A stretch of 64,000 nt of DNA from Hymenobacter chitinivorans DSM 11115. Its GTDB lineage: Bacteria; Bacteroidota; Bacteroidia; Cytophagales; Hymenobacteraceae. Of this stretch, positions 34,164 to 42,600 are shown in pieces (the first letter of the stretch is position 1; each line of letters begins with the position of its first letter). The notes under the pieces are model-generated. The model did no database searches, was not told the origin of the DNA, and saw nothing but the letters and a program-made list of their open reading frames with translations. The stretch is taken from positions 2,914,001-2,978,000 of the forward strand of contig NZ_PGFA01000001.1 of the NCBI RefSeq assembly GCF_002797555.1, in the 5' to 3' direction. The translations under genes and the position numbers were made by a program.

Positions 34164-34284
34164 AATCCCGGAACAAATTATTGTTCGAGTTATTATTGAA
34201 ACGCACGTTATTGAAGAATTGCATGGCTTGCGCTATTGTCTTTGCGTTGCCAAATAGGAAACAATAATTTACACTTCCAAACAT
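34141..34284 (-). CDS. Asparagine-rich leader peptide controlling asnA
   Basis: Short ORF of 47 codons (ATG at 34284, TAG ending at 34141); an inner ATG at 34224 would give 27 codons. Both forms contain NNVRFNNNSNNN, eight Asn codons in twelve (AAT and AAC mixed), at residues 25-36 of the long form. After the cluster the peptide reads LFRDWKAVVHI and stops 19 nt before the terminator stem. Its function would be to sense Asn-tRNA supply: stalling permits asnA transcription. I could not fix the promoter; TTTG, 21 nt and TATTTG (about 34281-34248) is one weak candidate and would favour the 27-codon form. Confidence 0.85.
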   Translation of the reverse strand: MFGSVNYCFLFGNAKTIAQAMQFFNNVRFNNNSNNNLFRDWKAVVHI

Positions 34285-34356
34285 TGCCTGAAAAAACAAC
34301 GTGTTATTTTTTCGCCGCTTAATTACTTACGAACGTGCGTTAGCCCGTAAAAACAG

Positions 34357-35067
34357 CTATTCTGAGTCGCTCGTGCGGCCTTCGCGCACATCGCGCACGG
34401 CTTCGGTGAGGTAGCTGGGCACCTCGGCGCCGGGCTGCAGAAACTGCAGCAGCCGCAGGTACTTGGCCCGCCCTTCTTCCAGCATATAAGCCGGTACTTC
34501 CACCGTAAACAAGCTGAAGGGCTCAGCCTTTTGCACCCCCACGAGCAGAAACCGGTCGGCGCGCAGGGCATCGAGGTAGAAGGCGGCCTGCCGGTCGTAG
34601 TCGTAGCCGCTGCACTGGGCCAGAAAGTGGCTGTAGTCGCGGGCCATGGTGGTTTTGAAGTCGATGATGGTATAGCCCCGGTCAGTGTCGGGGGCCACCA
34701 GGTCGGCGCGCAGCTTGCAGACGGTATCGGTGGTGGGCTCGGTAAAGATGCAACTGGGCTCGGGCGTGCCGCGCACCAGCAAATCGTGCAGGTAAGGGTC
34801 GAGCTTCACGCCTTCCACCATCCACCAAATCAGTGAGTCGTTGATGCCGGGCTGTCCGGCCTGGTAGAGTTCGGGCTCCAGCAGGGCCGTGTGAAAGGCT
34901 GTGCCCAGGCCCAGAGCCCCGTTCATGGACGAGGGTTTCTGGTAGCGGCCGTTCAGCGCGTCGCGCAGCCGCGAGAGGTCGGAGTTAGCAATGGCGGGCA
35001 GGGCGCGGTAATCGTCGTAGGGCAGGCGCAGCAGATCGGGGCGGCGAAAGGAGTCGGTTGTCGGCAT
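34357..35067 (-). CDS. PD-(D/E)XK nuclease, RecE-like (PDDEXK_12/DUF3799)
   Basis: 236 aa. The N-terminal YRALPAIANSDLSRLRDALNGR and GLGTAFHTALLEPELY are typical of the RecE/exodeoxyribonuclease VIII-like nuclease domain. The active-site triad is visible as the D in LRADLV followed by TIIDFKTT (Asp, then D-F-K in place of E-x-K), and the QAAFYLDAL helix carries the conserved Gln and Tyr. Such proteins usually come from phages paired with a RecT annealase; no RecT or other phage gene is nearby here. It is upstream of the asnA leader on the same strand; its stop is 72 nt before the leader ATG. Confidence 0.8.
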   Translation of the reverse strand: MPTTDSFRRPDLLRLPYDDYRALPAIANSDLSRLRDALNGRYQKPSSMNGALGLGTAFHTALLEPELYQAGQPGINDSLIWWMVEGVKLDPYLHDLLVRGTPEPSCIFTEPTTDTVCKLRADLVAPDTDRGYTIIDFKTTMARDYSHFLAQCSGYDYDRQAAFYLDALRADRFLLVGVQKAEPFSLFTVEVPAYMLEEGRAKYLRLLQFLQPGAEVPSYLTEAVRDVREGRTSDSE

Positions 35068-35395
35068 AGAAAGTAGATAACAACGGGAAACAGCACATTG
35101 TCCCGCTAGCTCTACGATATTTTATAGTCGGCGGGCCGGTTTGGGCCGCGGCCAATAGTAAAATTCTGTGCCTAGCTACTGCCTACGGCGCGGGTGGCAC
35201 CATTGGGACCAGTATGACGTAGGTGAGTTGGGTACGCAGATCGAACAGCGGCGTAACGGCTGTCGTTACCCGGAATAGGGAAACCGATTACCCGCTCAGC
35301 AGCCTTATTTCCGTATTAGCCAAAATCGGCTTTTGCCCGCCGACCGGCCCCAAAGTATGGCCACTACACCTATGCTCCTACTGTTGCCACACAAC
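35068..35395. other. Intergenic region, nothing recognisable
   Basis: Roughly 330 bp upstream of the nuclease gene and downstream of the tRNA. It holds the promoter of the nuclease gene by position. I see no further gene, repeat or RNA in it. Confidence 0.5.
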
Positions 35396-35430
35396 AAAAA
35401 ACCCTCCCTGCAAATTGCAAGAAGGGTTTT
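35396..35430 (-). terminator. Terminator after tRNA-Lys
   Basis: On the minus strand AAAACCCT and AGGGTTTT form an outer stem, with an inner TGCAA/TTGCA stem and a T-run behind. It starts two bases after the tRNA CCA end. Confidence 0.7.
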
Positions 35431-35432
35431 GG

Positions 35433-35505
35433 TGATCCCGCTGGGATTCGAACCCAGGACCCGTACATTAAAAGTGTACTGCTCTACCAGCTGAGCTACA
35501 GAATC
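35433..35505 (-). tRNA. tRNA-Lys (anticodon UUU)
   Basis: 73 nt cloverleaf on the minus strand. Acceptor arm GATTCTG pairs with CGGGATC, with two G-U pairs. The D-arm contains AGCTCAGCTGGTAGAGC. The anticodon stem GTACA/TGTAC encloses the loop CTTTTAA, giving anticodon TTT. The T-arm contains GGTTCGAATCC. CCA is encoded after the discriminator A. Confidence 0.97.
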
Positions 35506-35582
35506 GTTTATTTGCACTCGGGAACTCTCTTCCCTGATTGCGGATGCAAAAGTAGAAGCATCCCCTTAAACTTCCAAACGCC

Positions 35583-36293
35583 TTGCTTAAAAACGCTCTA
35601 TTTTTTTTACTGTTTGTCTTGTCAGGACTTCAACCGGTTTGCAGTCAGAATATTAGTCCCGCAATTAGCCGGGCCGACTCCCTGTTTTTCCGGAATCAGT
35701 ACGAGGCAGCTTATCCGCTGTACCGCCAGGAGCTGCGGCGGGGGCTCACCTCCCCGCGCGTGTTGCTGCGCATGGCCTATATTCAGGAAGGCCTGGGGCA
35801 TTATCCGGCGGCCTTGTACTACCTGAGCCTGGCCCACCGCCGGCATCCGACGTACGCAACTTGGCGCAAAATGACGGAACTAGCCCAGAGCTACCGTCTG
35901 GCAGGCTACCCGGATACCTGGAAAACCAAGTTGCTGATAACGTTCCGCCGCTATTACTATACTGGCCTGCAGGGGCTGCTGCTCGGGGCGGTGCTGGCGG
36001 GGGTATTTCTGCTGGTGCGCCACCGCGCCAGCCGGTTTTTGTGGCTGAGCTACGGCCTGTATTTGCTGGGGGTAGGGTTTTACCTGAATTTTTTGCGCCC
36101 CAGCACGATTGGGCTGGTGGCCCGGCCGCATGCGGCCCTGATGGGCGGACCCAGTGCCGGCGCCGCCTGGCTAACCACCGCCCGGGCCGGCGACCGGCTA
36201 CTAGTGCGCGACCAACAGGACATTTGGTACCGGGTAGAGTGGCGGAACCGCGACGCATTTATTCGCCGCAACGACGTATTACTGGTTGATTAA
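35583..36293 (+). CDS. TPR/BatE-like membrane protein with C-terminal SH3-like domain
   Basis: 236 aa from a TTG start at 35583; an in-frame stop lies 30 bp upstream and no ATG precedes the signal peptide (LLKNALFFLLFVLSGLQPVCSQ), so TTG is forced. Residues 25-95 form TPR-like helices (YEAAYPLYRQELRRG, YPAALYYLSLAHRRHP). Two membrane helices follow (about 127-145 and 151-170). The last 60 residues (GPSAGAAWLTTARAGDRLLVRDQQDIWYRVEW) look like a bacterial SH3 domain. The layout resembles BatE of Bacteroides aerotolerance loci, but no BatA-D genes are adjacent. Confidence 0.75.
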   Translation: MLKNALFFLLFVLSGLQPVCSQNISPAISRADSLFFRNQYEAAYPLYRQELRRGLTSPRVLLRMAYIQEGLGHYPAALYYLSLAHRRHPTYATWRKMTELAQSYRLAGYPDTWKTKLLITFRRYYYTGLQGLLLGAVLAGVFLLVRHRASRFLWLSYGLYLLGVGFYLNFLRPSTIGLVARPHAALMGGPSAGAAWLTTARAGDRLLVRDQQDIWYRVEWRNRDAFIRRNDVLLVD

Positions 36294-36312
36294 TGGACTG
36301 GCTAGTCACCTC

Positions 36313-36349
36313 AAAAAAGCCCCGTCGCTCGTAGCGACGGGGCTTTTTT
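36313..36349. terminator. Bidirectional terminator
   Basis: AAAAAAGCCCCGTCGCT (36313-36329) pairs perfectly with AGCGACGGGGCTTTTTT (36333-36349) between convergent genes. Confidence 0.9.
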
Positions 36350-36372
36350 GGGCCTGCTCACAGTGGCCACCG

Positions 36373-37179
36373 TTACTTCACCGGCGAGCCTTCTTCCTTG
36401 CGGAAATGATTAAGCACCAGGCGGTCGGCCAAACCGGGCAGCCACTTATTCAGGAACACGGTCAGCTTGCCCTGAGCCGTGAGCACCAGGTCGCGGCGGC
36501 GCTGCTGCACAGCCCGCAGCAAGTGGTGGGCGACTTCCTCGCTGGTCATCATCTGGCCTTCGTCGCGCGGCGACTCGCCCTGGGCGGAACCGTCGGCGGC
36601 CAGGGCCGTCTGCCGGATATTGGAAGCGGTAAAGCCCGGGCAGGCTACCAGCACGTGCACTCCCTGGGGCAGCAACTCGGTGCGTAACGCTTCCAGAAAC
36701 CCCTGCATGGCAAACTTGGAGGCCGAATACCCCGTGCGGCCCGGCAGGCCGCGGTAGCCGGCAATGCTGGAAATACCCACAATGGAGCCTTTGGAAGCTA
36801 AGAGGTGGGGCAGGGCAAACTTGGTGGTGTAGACCGTACCGAAGAAATTGGTTTGCATCAGCCGCTGGATTACGCCCAGGTCGGCATCCTGAAACATCGC
36901 CCGCATGGAAATACCAGCGTTGTTGATCAGCACATCGAGGCGGCCAAAGGCGGTGATGGTTTCGGCTACGGCCCGCTCGGAATCGGCTTCTACGCCCACA
37001 TCGGCGCGCACGGCGTGGCAGGCGATATGCTGCTGCTCGAGTTCCTGACGGGTGGCAGCCAGGCGGGCTTCGTCGCGCCCGGTGATTACGACCTGGGCGC
37101 CGGCCTGGCCAAATACCAGGGCGCAGGCCCGGCCGATGCCCGAGGTAGCACCCGTGATGAGCACCACTTTTCCTTTCAT
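36373..37179 (-). CDS. SDR family oxidoreductase
   Basis: 268 aa from the ATG at 37179 (MKGKVVLITGATSGIG). Classical SDR with TGATSGIG (about 9-16), NNAG (about 87-90), catalytic Ser (SSIAGYRG) and YSASK. The C-terminal 60 residues (MMTSEEVAHHLLRAVQQRRRDLVLTAQGKLTVFLNKWLPGLADRLV) place it with the DHRS7/AcrR-like lipid-associated SDRs common in Bacteroidota, which may be membrane-associated. Substrate unknown. One of three SDR genes in the window. Confidence 0.88.
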   Translation of the reverse strand: MKGKVVLITGATSGIGRACALVFGQAGAQVVITGRDEARLAATRQELEQQHIACHAVRADVGVEADSERAVAETITAFGRLDVLINNAGISMRAMFQDADLGVIQRLMQTNFFGTVYTTKFALPHLLASKGSIVGISSIAGYRGLPGRTGYSASKFAMQGFLEALRTELLPQGVHVLVACPGFTASNIRQTALAADGSAQGESPRDEGQMMTSEEVAHHLLRAVQQRRRDLVLTAQGKLTVFLNKWLPGLADRLVLNHFRKEEGSPVK

Positions 37180-37370
37180 GTTGCTATAAATTGGATGATT
37201 GCCGGCCAAAACAGGAGCCGGCACGGGCCAAAACTACGGCTTTTTACAGGCTTTACGCCACTTTTTCGCCGACTGTTTTTGGCTGCCAGACCCCGGCACC
37301 AGTATTTCAGAAATAGGATTTACTCGTTATATTTAGGAGCGGGGATTAGCTTTCATTTCCGGTCGATTGT

Positions 37371-39599
37371 ATGATAAGAACTCTACGCGCGTGGCGCTGG
37401 ACGCCAATTTTGAACGGGTATTTGCTGTTGGCCGGGGGACTGCTACTGGCGCCCCCCGCCCGGGCTCAGTGCCCGGCGGCAGCTTCGGCCTGCACGCCGG
37501 GCTCGGCCCCGAGCAGCAGTTACGCCTTTGGAATGGGCATTCTGAACGTGACGCTGGGCAGCATCAACAACACCACCAACGGGGTGCAGGACGGCTACCG
37601 GGACTACTCCTGCACCCTGGCCACCGCCCTAACCGAGGGCACCGACTACGCCCTCAGCATCCGGACCAATACCAACACCGACGAGAACGTGCGGGTCTGG
37701 ATTGACCTCAACAACGACGGCACGCTAAATAGTACTACGGAGCTAGTCTTCAGCTCAAACGCCAAGAAAGTCCATACCGGCACCGTGCGCCTGCCCGTGG
37801 GCACCACCCTGAATACCCGCCTGCGCCTGCGGGTGGCGGCCGACTACGCCAACTCGCCCTACCCCATGCCCTGCTCGACGCCACTGTACTCCCAAACGGA
37901 GGACTATACGGTGGTAGCCAGCGCCAATACTACCCCGCCGGTAGCGGAGTTCGTGGCCGACCAAACCCTGACGTGCTCGGGCTGCGTGCAGTTTACCGAC
38001 CAGAGCCAGAATTCGCCGACGGCCTGGCGCTGGGACTTCGGCGACAACACCACTAGCACGGCCCAGAGTCCGCGGCACTGCTACGCCAGCCCGGGCACCT
38101 ACAGTGTGACGCTGACTGCGACCAACGCGGCCGGGACCAATGGGCGGACCCGGAGCAACTATATTGTCTACGATGCGGCCGTGCCGGTAGCGGCCAGCTG
38201 CACTCCCAACACCTCGGCCTACTGCTGCGGCTACGGCATCACCCAGTTTACGCTGGGCTCCCTGAGCAATGCTTCCGCCAACGGCCAAGCCGGCTACGAG
38301 GACTTTACCTGCACTAGCCGGGTGCAGCTCACCGAGGGCAATACGTACACCCTGAACGTAACAACGGGCCCCAGCAACCCCCAGGACACGCGGATATGGC
38401 TCGACTTGAACAACGACGGCAGCTTTGCCTCGGGCGAGCTGCTGTACCAGGCCCTGAACCGCACCAACCCCAGCGGTACGATAACCATTCCTACTTCCGC
38501 CGTGAAGGGTCAGCCGCTGCGCCTGCGCATACTATCCGATTTTGTGGGCGCGCCGGCCAGCCCCTGCGCCGACCCCCAGTTGGGCCAGGCCGAAGACTAC
38601 ACCGTGACGGTGCTGGCCAACACCAAACCGCCGGTAGCCGCCTTCACTTCCAGCTACGTGCCGACTACCTGCGTAAATCCGGTGCAGTTTACCGACCAGA
38701 GCCAGAACTCGCCGACGGCCTGGCGCTGGGACTTCGGCGACAACACCACCAGCACGGCCCAAAACCCTTCGCACCAGTACCTGGCCTCGGGAACCTACTC
38801 CGTGACGCTAACGGCCACCAATGTCTTCGGCCAGCACACGCTGACGCGAGCCAGCTACCTGACCGTATCGGTGCCTTGCGTGGCTTACTGCGCCTCAACC
38901 GGCCAGAATGCTAACGTGTGGCTGACCAACGTGTCGGTAACGGGGCCGGCCGTGGGCTTCAGCAACCCGTCGGGGGCTGATGCCTCGGGCTACGGCAACT
39001 ATATCAGCCAAACGATTGGGTTGCGCCTGGGTCAGAGCTACACGCTGGCGACTACCACCAACCAGAACTTTCAGCGGACGACCTCCATGTGGCTGGATTT
39101 GAACCGTAATGGCATATTTGAAACCAGTGAGCTGCTGATCAATGCCACTTCGGCCCAGGTTTCAGCCAGCGCGTTTACAATTCCGAACAACGCCAGCGTG
39201 CTGGGCTTCACCCGCATGCGGGTGCAGATGCGGGCTAACGGCAACCAGCCCCAGGCCTGCGTGCTCAACCAGCCCAACTCCGAAACCGAGGACTATTCGG
39301 TGCGCCTCGAGGTGATAAGCAGCACGGCTGAGGCCCAGCAGCTGCCGGCGCTAAGTATTTTTCCTAACCCCACGCCCAGCGGGCAGCTCCACCTGCGGCT
39401 GGCCGATGCCGCGGCGGCAGGCTTCTACACCATCTCAGTGCACAACGTGCTAGGCGCCCAGTTGCTGACGACCACGCGGCGCCTGCACCCGGCCGCCGAT
39501 GCTGACCTGGACCTGACGACCCTGCCCCGGGGCCTGTACCTGATTCGCCTGACCGATGCGGCGGGCCACTCGGCGGTGCGCCGCGTGGAGCGCCAGTAA
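37371..39599 (+). CDS. Large secreted protein with GEVED and PKD domains and T9SS tail
   Basis: 742 aa. Signal peptide to about residue 32 (APPARAQ). Three GEVED modules are visible: each has an Y/G-x-x-D-Y/F opening, VRVWIDLNNDG-type strands, and ends S-x-T-EDYTV (residues about 48-185, 280-415 and 510-650). Two PKD domains sit between (WRWDFGDNTTSTAQ at about 220 and 455) and are nearly identical. A type A T9SS domain ends it (LSIFPNPTPSGQLHLRL). Probably a surface adhesin or the non-catalytic part of an extracellular system. The next gene, 76 bp away on the same strand, is another large surface protein. Confidence 0.85.
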   Translation: MIRTLRAWRWTPILNGYLLLAGGLLLAPPARAQCPAAASACTPGSAPSSSYAFGMGILNVTLGSINNTTNGVQDGYRDYSCTLATALTEGTDYALSIRTNTNTDENVRVWIDLNNDGTLNSTTELVFSSNAKKVHTGTVRLPVGTTLNTRLRLRVAADYANSPYPMPCSTPLYSQTEDYTVVASANTTPPVAEFVADQTLTCSGCVQFTDQSQNSPTAWRWDFGDNTTSTAQSPRHCYASPGTYSVTLTATNAAGTNGRTRSNYIVYDAAVPVAASCTPNTSAYCCGYGITQFTLGSLSNASANGQAGYEDFTCTSRVQLTEGNTYTLNVTTGPSNPQDTRIWLDLNNDGSFASGELLYQALNRTNPSGTITIPTSAVKGQPLRLRILSDFVGAPASPCADPQLGQAEDYTVTVLANTKPPVAAFTSSYVPTTCVNPVQFTDQSQNSPTAWRWDFGDNTTSTAQNPSHQYLASGTYSVTLTATNVFGQHTLTRASYLTVSVPCVAYCASTGQNANVWLTNVSVTGPAVGFSNPSGADASGYGNYISQTIGLRLGQSYTLATTTNQNFQRTTSMWLDLNRNGIFETSELLINATSAQVSASAFTIPNNASVLGFTRMRVQMRANGNQPQACVLNQPNSETEDYSVRLEVISSTAEAQQLPALSIFPNPTPSGQLHLRLADAAAAGFYTISVHNVLGAQLLTTTRRLHPAADADLDLTTLPRGLYLIRLTDAAGHSAVRRVERQ

Positions 39600-39628
39600 C
39601 GTTTTTTCTGCCCGTCCTACCCTGCACT

Positions 39629-39651
39629 AGCCCGCTACCCGGTAGCGGGCT
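39629..39651 (+). terminator. Hairpin between the two surface-protein genes
   Basis: AGCCCGCTACC and GGTAGCGGGCT form an 11-bp stem with a 1-nt loop. The T-run comes only after ACGCGC, so it may be a weak terminator or an mRNA 3' end stabiliser. Confidence 0.45.
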
Positions 39652-39675
39652 ACGCGCTTTTACCCACCCATTGAC

Positions 39676-42600
39676 ATGCAAACACTTTTACTACGCGGCT
39701 TGCTGCTCCTGCTTTTTGTGCTTGGCCTGGGTGCGGCGCCGGCTGCCGCCTCCCACTTGGTAGGCGGGGAGATGAGCTACAAGTACCTGGACGCCAACGG
39801 CGCGCCCGGCACGCCCTTTCGGTACCGGATTACGGTGCTGCTTTACATCAACTGGGAGTGCAACACCGCCTCGACGGACGCTTCGAACGTGCCCGATGGG
39901 CGCTGCAACATCTTTGTCAATATTTACAACAAGCAGAACGGCGCCCGCCTCAACAGTGGGCAAGTGGCGCAGAACTTCACCTGCAACCAGGTAACCTGTA
40001 CCGGCCGACCGTCGCAGGCGGAGGTACAGCCCCAGGGTTCGTACCGGCTGCCCCGGGTTTCTAACCCTTCGATTACTCCGCCCCTGCCCGGGGGCTGCAC
40101 CCTGCCCGGCGGCCCACCGCCCCCGGTGCGCCTGTGCCGCTACGAGACCATCGTGGAACTGCCCGTCTCGTTCGATGGGTACTACGTGGTGTATACGGAT
40201 GGCACCCGCAACCGCTCCATCAACAACCTGCAGCAGCCCGACAACCAGAACCAAACTATCTACATGGACATGGCGCCCCCGCTGCTGCCCAACAGCTCGC
40301 CCACCTTCTCGGATACGGCCGTGGTGGTCATCTGCCAGGGCGATACCAGCATCGTGGTCAACAACGCGGTGGACCTGGACGGGGACCGGCTGATTTACAG
40401 CTTCAGCACGCCTTACAACATTAGCAATAACGTCTCCATTACCACTTTTACGCCCCCCCCGCCCAGCGTTACCTACATTGCCGGCTATTCGGCCACGGCC
40501 CCGTTTGGCAACGGAGTGGGCAACTACGCTTTTCTGAACGCCAGCACGGGCCTGAGCCGCTACGCCACCACCCAGCAGGGCCGCTTCGTGGTGGCCGTCG
40601 AAGTCAAGGAGTTCCGCCGAATCAATGGCAACGAGGTGCTCATTGGCTCAACCAGGCGCGAAATTCAGTTGGTTTCCCGCACCTGCCAGCCCAACCGCTC
40701 CCCGCAGTTTACGGCCGCCACGCTGGCCAACAAGGTCTTTACCATTGAGGAGGGGGAAGCGCTGAACTTCAATTTGGCCGCCACCGACCCCGACGGTAAC
40801 GCCGTTAGTCTGAAAGTAAACAGCGTGCTGCTCGATGGTCCCGGCGCCTACGATGCCAGCTTCGGCGGCAGCCAGGGCGTCGTGCAGTTGGGCAACCCCA
40901 CCGGCAGCGTCACCATAACGGGCGCGGGCGGGAGCGTCAGTGGCCAGTTTAGCTTCAACTCGCGCTGCGGCAACGGACGCAGCACCCTGTACGACGTGGT
41001 GGTAACGGCTACCGACCAGGCCTGCGGGGCCAAGAGCGTAGCGGAGGTCTTTCAGATCCGGGTAAACCGCGCCGCCGGCCCCACCGGCATCGACGGCGAC
41101 AACATCATCTGCGACCAAAGCCAGGCCAGCACCTACTCCGCAACGGGCCCCACCCCGGCGTCCTACCAGTGGAAAGTGCGCGGCGGCTTAATTCAGGGTT
41201 CTAACGCCGGCCGCTCGGTGCAGGTGCGCTGGAACGCTACGGGCACTGGCCACCTCACCCTGCAGGGCATCTCGGCCCTGGGTTGCCCCTCCGACTCGGT
41301 TACGCGGGACGTGGACATCCGGCCGGGCAGCGGCTTGGCCGTAACGCCCACCAGTGCCGCCATTTGCCGGGGTGCTTCCACCACCCTGACGGCCAGCGGC
41401 GGCGTGTCCTACACCTGGACCGGCGGCAGCCAACCCATTACCGGCCCGACGCTTACCGTGGCGCCCACCCAGACCACAACCTACACCGTGACCAGCACGG
41501 ATGGCATCTGCACGACTTCCCGCCAAGTGACCGTAACCGTGAATCCGGCCGCCGTGGCCAACGCTGGCGCGGACGTGACGGCCTGCTCGGGGGAAAGCAC
41601 GACGCTGGGCACGGCGGCGCTGACGGGCTACACCTACCAGTGGAGCCCGGCCACGGGCCTGAGCAGCACCTCGGCGGCCCAGCCGACGTTTTTGCTCACG
41701 AACACCGGCACGACAGCCCAGCAGTTCACCTACACCCTGACGGCTACTACCGCCGAAGGCTGCACGGCTACCGACGTCATCGTAGTAACCCTCAACCCGG
41801 CGGCCGTGGCCGATGCCGGTACCAGTAAGGCATTTTGTTCGGGCGGCTCAGCCCAGCTCGGTAATCCGGCCAGCGCCGTGGCCGGCAGCACGTACCAGTG
41901 GAGCCCGGCCACGGGCCTGAGCAGCACCACGGTCCTGGCCCCGACCGTGACGCTGACCAACACGACTTCGGCCCCTATTACCACAACCTACACCCTGCGC
42001 GTTACGACTGATAAAGGCTGCACCGATGCCAAAACGGTGGCGGTAACTGTGAATCCGGCGGCTGTGGCCAACGCTGGCGCGGATGTGGCGGCCTGCTCGG
42101 GGGAAAGCACGACGCTGGGCACGGCGGCGCTGACGGGCTACACCTACCAGTGGAGCCCGGCCACGGGCCTGAGCAGCACCTCGGCGGCCCAGCCGACGTT
42201 TTTGCTCACGAACACCGGCACGGCAGCCCAGCAGTTCACCTACACCCTGACGGCTACTACCGCCGAAGGCTGCACGGCTACCGACGTCGTCGTAGTGACC
42301 CTGAACCCGGCGGCCGTGGCCAATGCCGGTCCGGATGCCGCCCTGTGCGACGGGCGCAAAGTAACCCTGGGCACGGCGGCGCTGACGGGCTATACCTATC
42401 AGTGGAGCCCGGCCACGGGCCTGAGCAGCGCCACTGCCACCCGGCCCGAGTTGACGGCCGTAAACACTACTCAGAGCCCCGTTACCCGCACCTACACCGT
42501 CACGGCTACTACCGCCGAGGGCTGCTCCCAGACCGACCAGGTGGTGGTGACCATTACCCCCCGCCCCCGGGTCGACAACATTCAGGGCGCGGCCTCCGTC

